Below are positions 35,212-47,679 of a stretch of DNA of 64,000 nt, piece after piece (the stretch's first letter is position 1; each line of letters opens with the position of its first letter). This DNA comes from Triglochin maritima (Eukaryota > Streptophyta > Magnoliopsida > Alismatales > Juncaginaceae), in contig OY821771.1 of the NCBI GenBank assembly GCA_963682175.1, positions 12,647,001 through 12,711,000 of the forward strand, read 5' to 3'. The position numbers and the translations under genes were made by a program. Below the pieces are notes generated by a model, which was given only the letters and a program-made list of their open reading frames with translations, was not told the DNA's origin and ran no database searches.

Positions 35212-36857
35212 CTTTGGTTCAGGAATCGACTTGACATTGCTGCTCAAAATATGTTGCACAAATGACATCTACATTTGCTCATCAGTCTGGTTGCTCTTGC
35301 ATGCCCAAGAGTCCAATTTTAATGCATTTCAACACTTCACCCTCGTCAAAAGATGGGTCCATCGATCGAAGGGTCAAAAAGATCAATACATTTGCCTTCA
35401 CTTCAAAGTGTCCCTGCCTAATATTTAGTCAAAGAATAAGGTATACTTGGACATTAATAATGTACAAAATGAAATAGTAATGAGACCAAAGCTACTTGTG
35501 TAACTTCCCGTCCCCGAGCCCACATCGAGCCCGGGTCCCAGTCCATCACCCATGAACCCATTGACCCACAACACTAATCTATTGGCACAAAACTTAAGTT
35601 GGTAAGTGTTGTGGTAGTAGACTCATGTCACTACTACACGATATAATAAAAATATAATATATCTTTATTAGAACACACAATAGAGTTATAAATTTCTAGA
35701 TGCATGTAAGACTATATTTCGAATACATGCCAGAGATAGATGGGGGTGGCAATATATTGAAGATGGACATTCACGTACACATCCGACCCCTGGGGTTGCA
35801 TTACATCTACAACGTCCCCGAACCACATCAGACACCCACTCCTATCGAAAACCATGTTAGAGTAGGCCATGCAGGAGCAATTGGCCAAGCACCTCCTCTT
35901 CTAGTCCTCGAGATCTACACGGTCCAACTTCATAGCCACCCTCATGTCGGGCAACTCTACGCAAGAGATTTTGGCAAAGGAAAATAATATTTGAACCACT
36001 ATTAACACGCCTATTAAGACATTCCTAACGTGGAAGAAAACAATTCTTTAGTGTTGCTGCCTACATTGATCTATTTATCAGCAATATTTATTTTGCTAAT
36101 AAATTTATGGCGTGTCATTCTATGCATCAGTTTGTTTCCATATGCAGTAGACGTTTGTGTTATGCGTTGAATTATGTTTCCAAAAGAACAACGTAAATTT
36201 CTTCTTCCCTCTTTCTTTCATTCCTTTATCTCGAGCTCTTATTTTTCCCTTACGGTTCACGTCAAACAAAATAATGGACATTATTTCTTATGAAGAGCAT
36301 GACGTTCCTCTCAACGCGCAGTCTTCTTCTCAGCTCTTTGTTGGCATGACCTTCAATCTTTTGAAAAAGTACATGATTTTTTTATGTCGTTGGCCGATGA
36401 CAACGGTTTTGGCATAAAGATAAGACATTCTCATTACTTGCATGGCGTTATCATAAGGGCTACGTCAATAGGTTGTAAAGAAGGGAGTGCTCCAACAAAC
36501 AAAAGGCAATGTCAACTTAAGCCTCGTTTGTCTACTCGCATCGGTTGTCCCGCGTGTATCAGAGTTGCTGGGAATCTAGCCAAGGGTTATGTCATCACGG
36601 ATGTTTGTTTGGCGCATAACAATGAAATGCTTGACGAATATCAATTGCATTTCTACATGGGAAGCACGAGGTTTCTGAATCCAAGAGAGCAAGAATGGCC
36701 TCAAATGACGCGACACTCATCTCAGCTTCAAAAACCATGCAAACATATTTTTATTGAAGCCGACAGTCATGATAACCTGACCTTCAACGAAAGAGATGTC
36801 AGGTAAGTTACCATTTTAAGGTCTGTCCCTAGTCGGGATGAGCCTATTCCACGTAGG

Positions 36858-37435
36858 TAGGGGTGCAAAAGGGGCGGGGCGGGTTTCTCAACAACCGCTA
36901 CCCGCCCCACCAAAGTTCGGTGGGTAAGTGGGGCGGGTAAATGTTTTTCTAACCGCTACCGGCCCCACTTAAGGGCAGGTTTGGCGGGGCGGGGCTGGTT
37001 TGACGGGTTGAACGAGTTGATTTTTATATAATTTCATTTGGACCCATAACATGTATGAAATGAAATTAAACTTCAAAACTTGTAAAACTCATACAAAATC
37101 GAACATGTAAAACCAAGATGTAAAAATGTAAAAGACTAAAAGAGACTTAGTTAATAAAAGAATAAAGATAAACACATTTATTTTATTATAATTACAATAT
37201 TAAACTTTTAAATAATATTTTATAATGTACATTTATATATAGTTTGGCGAGTTTGACGGGTTAGCGGGGCAGGTTAACCTTCAACCGTAACCCGGTCGGT
37301 TTAAACTAACGGGTTGGCAGGTCGTGGGATGGCGGGTTGCAGGTTGTGAAAAAAACAACCGCAACCCTCCCCTCCCCCCACAAGAGGCGAGGTGGGGCAG
37401 GTTGATGGGTCCAACCCGCCCCACAAACTGTCCTA
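36858..37435. mobile_element. hAT MITE, 8-bp duplication CACGTAGG
   Basis: 578 bp in the FRS intron. Left end TAGGGGTGCAAAAGGGGCGGG; right end in reverse TAGGACAGTTTGTGGGGCGGG. Perfect CACGTAGG lies at 36850-36857 and 37436-37443. Repeated GGCGGGTT phrases and lack of coding capacity fit a non-autonomous hAT element. Confidence 0.88.
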
Positions 37436-37603
37436 CACGTAGGGTAGCACGATGTCCCGGTGGGACGGGTTTGTCCCGAGGTGGGACTGTCTTCCCTCAA
37501 ATTTTACCTGCGTAGTTTTCTAATTTTGTCTCTCTTTGCTTTCACATGTAGGAATGTAATGAACGAAGTACACAATATTAAGCTTGGTCCGGGAGATGTT
37601 GAA

Positions 37604-39955
37604 GCTATAACGCCCCTGATCTCGCGTGTATGCACGCTGGGGAAACCAAATGAATGTCGCGATCAGAGTCATCCACGACGACCGAAGGAGTTAAAATAAA
37701 AGACGACACACACTAGAAGTGTTGAATGAAAACATACATGGATAGACAAAAATGAGACATGAGCTAAAAAGAGAAATTATCCATATATGGAAAGTAATAG
37801 CAAATACATTACATCGAGTTCAATAATGGGAATACATTGTAAAATAATGCGGAAGCAAAAAGATAACTGGAAGAATCTTATCGACGTGCCCCTCATTTAC
37901 AAAATCCTCTGAAACTCCTCCAGTTGAACCCTTATCGGAAAACCTAAGTACCTGAGGCAAAACACAATGAATATGCGTGAGTTTTTAATAAGAAAACCTC
38001 GTATGCCCCGGGTCCAAATAGGATAAGAAGTTAGGCATGGAACCTATTTACCATACATGTCAGGCAAAAGGACCACAACTCTACAAAGCTACACCAGGCG
38101 ACAACTCTACATAGTTGTGCCGCTCGCGGTTCCACCCGAAGTGGTTCCTCCGCATAGGAACTGACTACCATCCCTGCTGGTCTAATCCACAAGCAGATCA
38201 CCCAAAAGTGTGACTCGCCGCTCGGCACACAGCGGTCTTTTGGATTGACACCCCAACTCGCTGCAAGTGACCTATATGATTCCATCGTGAGGTTGGGAAT
38301 GCATGTCCTGTAGCAAATGACAACGCACATGTTCGAGTATTCTCTTACACCTGACCTTTCTACATAGAGGTCTTTCAATCAGGCTCATCGGCCCCTCAAC
38401 ATCAGTGCCTAGATTTTTTTATTAACTAATTTGCAAATGGAAGCTATCTATATGACTACATCCAGTCTAAAGCAAGAAGCTGGACTCATGCCAGCGCAAT
38501 GAGCCAAGAACTTCCACAAGCCTTTTTAGCATAGTGTAACAGAAGGTAACACATGCTCTACAAGATAATACGAAACAACAACACAATCACATGACTATAT
38601 CAAATTGATACAATGAAGCACAACATAAAGTCTTGCTATCTATAGGTCATGAAACATTAGTCATAATATCGATTCTTGACCTATAAACATTCATCCACAC
38701 CATCACACTCATGACAGCTGCAACATTAACTAAGAGACTACAAATATATGTGCCGTAATAGCCATAGATTCTGAGAACTAATCACGAAGAATCACATAAA
38801 TTCAGCCACTAGATAATACATGACAAGTGATATCTTAACAACAATTAATCAGGAAAAATCACATAAATCCAGCAACTAAATAATACATTCATATGCGACA
38901 TCTTAACAACTAATCATGAAGATCAAATAAATCAAGCAACTAGAATATACATGAACATGTGACACCTTAACAACAACTAATCATGAAAATGAAGCCCGGG
39001 CTCATGCAACACCAACTCGACCAGGCTGAGTTTACCACCGCGTGTGTGCCCTAGATATGTCACCGGAGAGCCCCTTTGGTGCTGGATAGGCCTCCATCCA
39101 ACACCCACACTTGCTATCCTCTTTCTGGGCCAGAAGCATACCTGAAACGAGGGAGAATGAAGCCCGGGGATTGCTGGAATCAGCTGCTGCCGCCTCTCTA
39201 TGATAGCTAGACGCACCTCACCACTTGCACCTATTGCTCACTTTGACTTGTCGGAGTTCCCAACCACCAGACATTGGAGAGGAGGGGAGAGATCCAGGTT
39301 TTGTGTGGGTGAGGGAGAGGAAGAAGAAGGAGGTGAGGGTTAGGTTTTTGCAAGGCACACAAGGAATTCTCCAAATATGGCTACATTGAAAGCAAGATAT
39401 TCTCCCATAATCACTTTCCAATTCCAAGCAAATTCCAAATGCACATGCTGACTCACATGCCACCTCACCCTTTGTAACCCCACAAGGCGTCCCACGCACA
39501 AGCCCAGGTCGCCAGGAAAATAACTCTCAACCCACTCGCACCTCAAACCAAATCGATTAACTCTAGACGCTCATGCACAACGTACCACACCTCGCACGAC
39601 CAAAAGGAAACTTTCCGAAAAAAGAAACTTCCGTGAAACAAAAAAAAACACGACATAAGAAAACATACATAAAACAAACACACGAGCATGAATAAGAAAA
39701 AGGACTTCTTATTAACTCAAGAGAGTGGGTCTTACATACTACCCCCTTAAATAAATTTTGTCCTCGAAATTTGCTACCCCTAACTCTCTACGAAGTGTTT
39801 AGGATACAAATTCCTCACATCATCCTCACACTCTCAGGTGGCCTCACTCACATTGTGGTGCTGCCAATGGACCTTCACCATCGGAATGGTCTGACGCCTC
39901 AGTTGTTGCTCTGTGCGCTCCAGAATCTCCACTGGTCGCTCGTGGAATGTACGAC
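37604..39955 (-). mobile_element. gypsy integrase C-terminus plus LTR fragment
   Basis: Minus strand from 39955: RTFHERPVEILERTEQ, then RRQTIPMVKVHWQHHNVSEAT and a degraded EDDVRNLYP, the chromovirus integrase C-terminal tail. A presumed 3' LTR then runs to TATAACGCCCC at about 37606. It replaces the middle of the FRS gene. The element is truncated upstream of the integrase tail, so one end is a deletion junction. No duplication was identified. Confidence 0.65.
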
Positions 39956-41055
39956 TATTTTGGAGATGCAATATGCTTTCATAGTACATTTTTACAAATA
40001 AATACGACATGCCTTTTGCTCCATTAGTTGGTGCCAATCAACATTTTGAATATGTACTGCTTGGGTGAGCATTATTAGCCTACGGAACAATTGAAAACAA
40101 CATTTGGTTGTTTCAGACATGGTTTGCTTGCGTGGGAGGTACGTATTTAATAACATTACAATCATTGTTTTACTTTTGTTTTCAACCGTTAATTAGTTTT
40201 TTTTGGTTTAGGAACACCACCACCTGCCATCATAACTGACCAGTGTTATACTATCACTTCTGCATCCAAACAGTTTTCATACAGGCCATGCACATATTTT
40301 GTATATGACATATCATGAACAAAGCACCTTTCAAATTGCCTGCCAGCAATCGTGCAAAAATATTAAGTTATTTGAAACAGTTGGTGTACGATATGAAATA
40401 TTTTGCCATTTTTTACTGTCAGTGGGTCAAATTCATTCAAGAATTCTCCCTTAAAAAATCTGACTTCATTCCATTTACGATCTTCGTCAACCTTGAGTTG
40501 CTTCATTCCTTTGCAGTCATTTTTTTGCCAGGATGTCTTAGACACAACGTAGTGAAAGTACGAATACCTTATTTGACAAGTATCTAACTTCTAAGACAAA
40601 TCTCACGCAGTTTGTTATGCAATGCGAATTAGCATTGAAAAGCAAGCACGAGAATGAGGCTCAATCAGATTTTGACTGTCTCCATAGACATTTACAGCTT
40701 ATTACAGACTTTCAATTTGAAAAATAGATATTTGAGTTGTACATAGTAGGAGCCTTCAAGAGATTTCAACATCACACCTGTAGGATGGTTTAATGTGATA
40801 TATTGCATGGTGAAAACAGGGAGGAGGTGCTCCATATTCGGGTTAGAGAACATATCAATGTTGAAGGCGACTCTAACTTTATCAAGGAGAAGATGTTTGA
40901 AGTGCAATACCAAACACAAGCTCTTAAACTATAGTTGTCGACTCATTGAACACGAGGGACCCATCTGTTGCCACTTTTTAGTTGTGCTAAGATTTTTCAA
41001 AATTGTTTCAATTCCACCTGCTTACATTCTTAATCATTGGAGGAAAGATGTCTGA

Positions 41056-41383
41056 CGACTCTACATAACGCCTTAAACAGATGGAATAAACCTAGAGTCG
41101 AATAGTAATGCCCATCATGATGACATCATCAGACGTTGCGTGTGGTTTGCTGAGGAAGGCTTCATTTCCCATGAAAGGTATCTAGTGGTGGTCAAATACT
41201 TGGATTATGATTATTAGCATATCCTTCAATGCATTCATGTTATATATCATTTATGTTACCCCATATTTGTGCTACTCGGGTTGTTGTTGCATGTATTTCA
41301 GGTTGTAGGTAATAAATAATTGAAAGGAAGCATAAAGCACTCTAATGCATGAAGAAAAGACTGATTTGGAAGCTTTCTAGACC
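41056..41383. other. FRS 3' remnant, no further gene
   Basis: Degraded sequence after the SWIM-like region with short frames only; it may include the FRS 3' end. Nothing else is recognised. Confidence 0.4.
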
Positions 41384-43739
41384 TGTTTGCAAGTCACAAA
41401 GGACCTAAGTGAAAATCGGGAGGGACCTGATCGTAAAGAAAATATGTTGGTCGCAAAAGTCCATAATCTCATGAACCAGAGGAGAAATTCTACAACTAAG
41501 ACCAAACCAACTCGAACCAACAAATTCAGGCACATCCAACGTGTTCAATAGGTGAACTTAAGCTTATGTCACAATTTGGGGCCAATCTGATCAAAATGTT
41601 CCGCCAATAACGAATCCGATTTGGCGATTGGTGTTCAAATTTCTCCAGTGAGTCAGGTAGTTGGGTCAGAGCACTTTGGAATATCCAGATACACTTTTCA
41701 GTCGTCTAATTGCACCTAGATTAATTTAGACATTCCAATCTTCTATAAATACACTTGTAACCCATCCCTTCTTCCCTTCTTCTTACTCGTTCTCCTCATT
41801 AGGTTAGGTTTATTTTCTTACTTAGTAGAGTAGTACAGAGGAGAAGACATGAATCTTGTAATCTTCTTTCATTAGTCAAATGTTTGTTGTTCTTGTTTAC
41901 ATTCTTGCCTTGATTAGATTTAGTTTTCTGCATTTGTTCATGTGTTGTTTTTATTTTGTTGTTTGCTATGTTAATTCATAACCATTGGGGGTGGAGGATG
42001 ATGTGGTGTGGATGTAGTTAGACTTGTGTGTGTTTTAATTTTAATCTTGGAACTTCAATTGATTTCCATAGCCATTTTGATGTATTTCTCACTCTTGCCT
42101 TTGATGTGTTAATGATCCAAGGAGATACCTAGCACATGCTTTGGATAGTGCACCCACTTAATGGGGAATGATGAGGTCAGGATAAGATTTGAGTGAATAA
42201 AGAGATAAGGATGACATGTGGAAGCATGCGATCATGCTGGCCTTTGATTGATTCAGTTAAAATAACCGCAAGTGCATGACCGCGTTGAAGCGGTGGCAAA
42301 TACGGTTCGATCGACAGGGAGGTGTATCGACTCTGGTGAGTTTGAAGGCGAGTGGGAAACAAAGGGGAGAAAACATGTGATTACACTAAATTAAACTACG
42401 AATGAACAAACAATAAAACTAAACCCCATGTAGTGGAGGTGTGTAGGTATGTGTGTGTAAATGAGTCTTCTTTTCAATTAGAAACACGTGTAGTTTGTGT
42501 GGCATACAAGTAGAAGCTAGTGTAGAATCTAAGTGTAGGATACACAACACTACATGGCAAACCATGAACATGCATATCTCACATAAAGTTGAGGTTGATT
42601 TTAGATTCTCGAGCATGCAATAAGTACCTAGTGTGGCCATTAAAGCATCAATCAATCCTACATATAACCTAAAGAATTCATGTGAATGTGCACCAAACAT
42701 GGATCCATACATAACAAGTCATTTCCATCAAATCATTACAAGCAACAAGATAAACTCTAAAACTAGTATGAGATAAGTACCTATTGTGGACATTATCCCA
42801 TCTAATATAAGTTTAATTATACTAAAAGTATAGATCTATATTGAGCATATGAAATGACACAAATAAAAGAACCCAAAAACATCACATATTCTACATTACC
42901 TCCACCCCAAATGGGGATGGAACTACTCAGTTTTCATTAAGAAAATAAGACAAAACAAAATTAAACTAAACATGCAAAAAGAGACAATATAAAACTAACT
43001 AAAAAAATTATTTTATTTACATGACTGACATTACAAGTAGCATTCTTCACCACCTTGAGCTTTTGCTCCAAGGCTTACTCCAAGTAGAGTGAATGCCACC
43101 AAGCAATGAGTGAATACAAAAGGAGAGGAAGAGTTCTATTTATAGGCATGAAAAAGATAAACGAGGACAATCCCCCGGTATGGGACTAAAACGCATACTA
43201 TAAATGGACATAAGACAATATAACAAACACCCACGCCAAGGGAGGTTGCCATTGGGCCATATTGGACCACCAATTGGCGGTCTGTGGCTGCAGATTGGCG
43301 GTCCATCTTGGTCTGATTAGCATCGATTTTGGACGGCTTGTTTAGGACTTGATTTCTTGATGTTTGGTGAACCTGATTTGGTTGTTGACGTTTGATCCCG
43401 GATCTAATTGCCAAAATACTCCTCATGATGGTGTGGAGCTTCTTGATTTGCTCATTGGTCATTTTGGTTTTACATCCGGGTCATTCTCTCTTGCATCTCA
43501 GTCCATAGGTCTTGCATCTTAGTCATTTTCCTTGCTTTTAAGTCCTTTTGGAGTCTCTTCTTCCCAGGCCTATTTATTCCTGAAACATAAACATAAAACT
43601 CGTTACGTAGCATTGCTTAGGTTAAAAATAAAGGATATAAGACACAAATATGTGCATGATATGATGTCAATCAGCCTTATCTTGATTAATGTCTTGTATG
43701 TTTTAATGATTGTGTTAAATCTAAATTAAGGTGGAGTCA
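41384..43739 (+). repeat. LTR fragment interrupted by a solo LTR
   Basis: A direct repeat of 43740-44700: both have TGTTTG(C/T)AA at the start, AAAGAAAATATGTTGG/AAAGAAAATATCTTGG, CTATAAATACACTTGTAA (TATA-like), and GTGGATGTAGTTAGA. It lacks the last ~300 bp (through GTGCACTTGCGG) of the second copy. It is interrupted at 42245-43673. Confidence 0.6.
42245..43673 (-). mobile_element. solo LTR, duplication GCCTT
   Basis: 1429 bp, TGATTGATTCAG...GATGTCAATCA, with GCCTT at 42240-42244 and 43674-43678. It is related to the LTR at 3903-5514, in the same orientation, including the ACCGCAAGTGCATGACC block and the AACATAAAACTCGTTACG block. No internal domain is retained. Confidence 0.85.
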
Positions 43740-44990
43740 TGTTTGTAATGGACAAGGACCTGATTGTAAAATCGGAGTGACCTGGTTGTAAAGAAAATAT
43801 CTTGGTTACAAAAAGACCATAATCTCAAGAGTTTGTGGAGAAATTCTACAATTCAAACTAAATGGGTTTGTACCAACAGATCAAGGTGCACCACAAGTGC
43901 TCAATTGATGAACTTAAGTTGTAGAAATTTGGGGTAGATCTGACTCAAAACAATTGCCACTAGCGGACCCAAATCTGCCCATGACGGGTCTGTTTTTTGG
44001 AGACAGACACTGACATTTGTGGAGCGAGTCGGGTATTCGAGTAGAAGCACTCTGGAGCACCCCAAATCCGATTTCCAGCCGTTTGATTAATCATGACATT
44101 CTAATCTTCTATAAATACACTTGTAATCCATTTCTCTTCTTGTTCCTTTTTCTGCTCCTTAGGGTAGGTTTAATTCTTGCTTAGTAGAGTAGTGGAGGAG
44201 AGGAGAAGACCATAACCTTGTAAGCATCTTTCATTAATCAAGTTTTGGTTTGTGTTATTTACATTCTTGTCTTGATTAGATTTAGTTCTCTTTACTTTTT
44301 CATGTGTTATTTTTACTTTGTTGTTTTCTTTGTTAATGAGATGATTGGGGAGTAATCCATCGCCACTGAGGGGTGGAGGATAATGTGAAGTGTGGATGTA
44401 GTTAGATTTATGTGTGTTTTAATCTTAATCTTGCAACTTCAAAGGATTTGCAGTCATTTTGATGGGTTTTCCCACTCTTTCCTTTGATGTGTTAATGGTC
44501 CTAATGGATTCTTAGCACATGCTTTAGTTAGTGGGCCCACTTAATGGGGATTAATGAGGTGAAGATAATATTTGAGTGGATAAAGAGATAAGATTGACAT
44601 GTAAGCTTATGGTTATCTTTGGCCTTACCATGAGCAGTATTTTGTATGTTTTAACGGGGATGTTAAATCTTAATCAACGTAACGACACACTTAGGATTGT
44701 GGTTAATAGAAGAATTCCATGGAATGCATGTCATTAGTGCTAAATTGTATACACACATGTACCACACATCTACACTTTTGCCTACATTCTCCACCTCCTA
44801 CGGGACTAGTCATATTAGGTTTCTTTAGTCGACCCATGTCGCATTAGTCAGTTAGTTTCGATACATGAAATATTCATTTTATTCCCTCACTCGAGTATGG
44901 TCGATAACGACGTGCACTAGCTCCTCGTGGAGAAGACTTGTACTTGCCACCACTTCAATGCGGTCGTGCACTTGCGGTTTTGAACTTTAA
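43740..44990 (+). repeat. LTR of a plus-strand gypsy element
   Basis: It starts TGTTTGTAATGG, has CTATAAATACACTTGTAA near 44110 and ends after GCGGTCGTGCACTTGCGG, the family's 3' block. It stands immediately next to the 41384-43739 fragment, giving two tandem LTRs. The interior at 44990-47090 would follow it. No convincing primer site is seen at its end. Confidence 0.6.
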
Positions 44991-47090
44991 ATACATGCTC
45001 TATACTAAACTCATAACCCGTTAAATGTGCATCATTCTCCTTTTAAGACAACTTGGCCTCTAAAACTCAATGCAAAAGATTAGATTGATTGTCATCTTGG
45101 TCACGCATCATGTGTAGACCTTGCACGCATTCGTCTTTTCTTTAGATTTCTATTGTCAATTGCTGACGTGAGGTACATGCATCTTTCCCTCCTACATGCA
45201 TGGTTAAAGCATGCATTGGTTTGTCAGGTGCACCGGGACAAGTGTGAGGTGAACATTTGTTTGGAGAATGGACTGCTAAACTTAAGACTCGATACGCTAC
45301 TAAGGAGGGATTGTCCCATACAAGATAAGGTGGGGGATTTTATCACCTTTTCTTCGCCCCAAAAATCAGACTAATCTAAAGACCTAATTAAAATCAAGTA
45401 GACAACGACCCTAAGGACTTCGGAGGCACTTAAGAGACAATCTTATTCTCAACGTTATGACCTGATCGTTGTTGTTTGCTTAGTTGCATTGAGACTTTTG
45501 GGACCTCCGAGTCTTGACTTTCTCATTCGGCTTTGTGACCTATGACCGAGAGAGCTAGGTGAGGTATTCAGGAGTGTGGGGAGTCGCGGTTAGGCATCGT
45601 CTAGCCTAAGGACCTATAGTTGACCTTAGGTTTATTGGAGTCGTGTTTGCTAGTTTAGGCTTCTACCTAACCCCACTACTTACGCTAGTTCTTAAGGCTT
45701 CTTCTCTTCTAACCTGAGTCATCTTCTCCTCTACTTCTATCATTTAGTCTTCTCCCCTTTACACCCTTTCTCTTAGTGTTTTAGGGTCGAGTTGAGAACT
45801 TTTATGTAAGCTTGATCTTGTAGTGGTGAGTGTAGTTGATTTGATAGTGTTATTGTTGAGATGAGCGGTTACATGGGAAACCATTCATTTCATTATTGGA
45901 ACCATGACTATTTTCCCAGGTATACCCAACCAATGCACCCTGGGGTGCCTCAGACAAACACCCAAGTGGGTTGGGATAATTTTTATTGTGTGGCTGAGCA
46001 GTCTTTAGATTGGGGTGATAAGAGAGAGGAACAAACAGTTAGACCATCATCTAGTTGTTTCAGATCATATGTTGGTGAATAAAGTGAGTCATTACAAGAA
46101 ACATTGGCCTCTTTTGTGCATTCGGTAGAGGGTATGAGCGCATCAGTGGTTCCAGAAGCCACGTCAGATTACCAGAGTGGTATAAGTGGTCATGTGTTCG
46201 AGGAATCTTCGTATGTTCCTACCAAACTCGAATATGATGATTCTTTTCCCAAACTACTCATTATGACCCATACACATTCACGTATAACCCTGGAAGGACA
46301 TATTTATAGGAAAATGTTAGAAATCCTAAGTATCATACATCATGCCTACCCAATATCCTCCTCCCAAATACCAAAATCCCTACCGACACCTAACTACCAA
46401 TCATTGCACACATTCTAGCTCATGAACACCCAACCCAAAAATTTCAAAAATTCTGACTTCAACCTCATAGTTGACCTTATACTTGATTCCTTAGAATAAA
46501 CCCTCCAAACGTTCATGCAAACCACTCAAATTTTGATCAAGTCCAACATGGATTCCTTACAAACTTTGGATTGCAAGTGAGTCAGATGGCACAACAATTA
46601 AGTGAAGGTGAGGAGGATGACTTTTCTTGTCAACATGAGATTCATATTCTCATATTGAACGACCATCACATTCAAAATTCAAAGCACAATCTTTTAAAGT
46701 CAAACTCCTATTCAGTCTGAGGGACTAGGGCTTTCAATTCATGACTACATGGTGGATTGGTGGGGGATTTGATCCAAATTGAGAATAACATGGACCATAT
46801 TGATTTTAAGTCGGCACAGGATTGTGCCTTATCTTTTTGTCCCATGACCCTTGTGCACATGATCTTAATGTCGTACCCCTCAAGGAATAACATGGACCCT
46901 TTAGTGGAGCAACAAGTCTCTAATACCACTATTTTCATTGGACCTGATGAGGGAATTGGAATGTCCTTAGAGAATATCTTGTGTAAAAGACCCGCTTTCT
47001 ATTCGCGTGGTGTGTCAGGCAATGATAAAAAGAATCAATCCAAAGACATGGGGAAGTTAGATATTTGGAGAGTGTTTCCTTAGCCGGGAG
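44991..47090 (+). pseudogene. decayed LTR-element interior, gag-like C-terminus
   Basis: The leader region (about 45040-45450) resembles the leaders at 3330-3600 and 24130-24240 in reverse. From 45861 short plus frames appear (MSGYMGNHSFHYW...). Near 46560 a gag-like TNFGLQVSQMAQQLSEGE is visible, and 46757-47083 holds a frame of about 108 residues (GPDEGIGMSLENIL) that is not recognised. Many stops occur; no pol domain is present. Confidence 0.5.
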
Positions 47091-47280
47091 ATCTAGACTA
47101 TGAGGACTGGGATTTGAGAGGATATCCCAAAACATAGATTGTTTGTAGAATATATGTAAATGTTTATGTTGTAATTTTCTCTTTTTAATATGATTTTCCC
47201 TATTTTCCTTCTCTTCTTCTCCCACTCTCCTATCTTCTTCGGCACCTTCTTGTTGTCGATGAATGAAATAGAAATTTGAG

Positions 47281-47679
47281 AAGTCCGCTAAGGACTCCAG
47301 TGTCCCATTCGGGTCTTAAGTGTCCCGCTATGGACTCAAGTGTCACGCTCCGTACTCAAGTGTACTACTTGGGACTCAAGTGTCCCGTTCGGGTCTCAAG
47401 TGTCCTGATCAGGACTCAAGTGTCCCACTACGGACTCTAGTGTGCTCCTCAGGACTCAAGTGTCCTCCTCGGGTCTCAAGTGTCCCGCTCGGGTCTTAAG
47501 TGTCACCCTCGGGTCTCAAGTGTCCCGTTCGGGTCTCAAGTTTCCCATTCGGGTCTCAACTCTCCCGTTTGGTACTCAAATGTCCCATTCGGGTCTCAAG
47601 TGTCCCCTTAGGTCTAAAGTATCCCGCTTGGGACTCAAATGTCCCGTTAAGGACTTAAGTGTTCCGCGAAGGACAAAGT
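47281..47679. repeat. 20-bp minisatellite, about 20 units
   Basis: Tandem units of the form GTCCCGTTCGGGTCTCAAGT, with variants alternating GGACTCAAGT and GGGTCTCAAGT. Most units are exactly 20 bases; two are 19. It is not a CRISPR array because there are no unique spacers. Confidence 0.9.

Larger units (their letters stand above)
30930..35985 (-). pseudogene. S-RLK copy 3, C-terminal and PAN exons only
   Basis: The C-terminal exon (minus) is split: 35425-35212 encodes the degraded equivalent of [12 protein letters not shown]...[12 protein letters not shown], and 31075-30930 encodes the tail ending SSSSNNMSV...EGR. Between them lie nested solo LTRs (31076-35211). At 35985-35725 is the PAN-domain exon (ELPDMRVAMKLDRVDLED, then a TAG, then [15 protein letters not shown] and GCLMWFGDVVDV). 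Transmembrane and kinase exons are missing between PAN and tail, so a deletion preceded or accompanied the insertions. Confidence 0.8.
36274..41055 (+). pseudogene. FAR1-related (FRS) transcription factor pseudogene
   Basis: FRS proteins are nuclear regulators descended from MULE transposases. First exon 36274-36802: FVGMTF, a one-base frameshift near 36365, then the FAR1 DNA-binding region (DDNGFGIKIRHSHY, RLSTRIGCPACIRVAG, HNNEML). After a 750-bp intron, 37552-37604 gives NVMNEVHNIKLGPGD. The transposase-like domain resumes at about 39956 (FGDAICF, then after a frame change APLVGANQHFEYVLLG, ENNIWLFQTWFACVGG), has an intron at about 40140-40211, then RGTPPPAIITDQ, RSESTNTLFDKYLTSKT, ALKSKHENEAQSDFDC. 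It ends with a SWIM-type zinc finger region (YSCRLIEHEGPICCHFLVVL, YILNHWRKDV). Multiple stops and frameshifts occur, and a retroelement fragment replaces the middle. Confidence 0.82.

Noticed and set aside
42177..42362. 61-residue minus-strand frame as a gene
   Set aside because: Spans the junction of two LTRs and has no domain.
47281..47679. CRISPR-like array
   Set aside because: Units are contiguous 20-mers with no spacers, in a plant nuclear context. It is a minisatellite.
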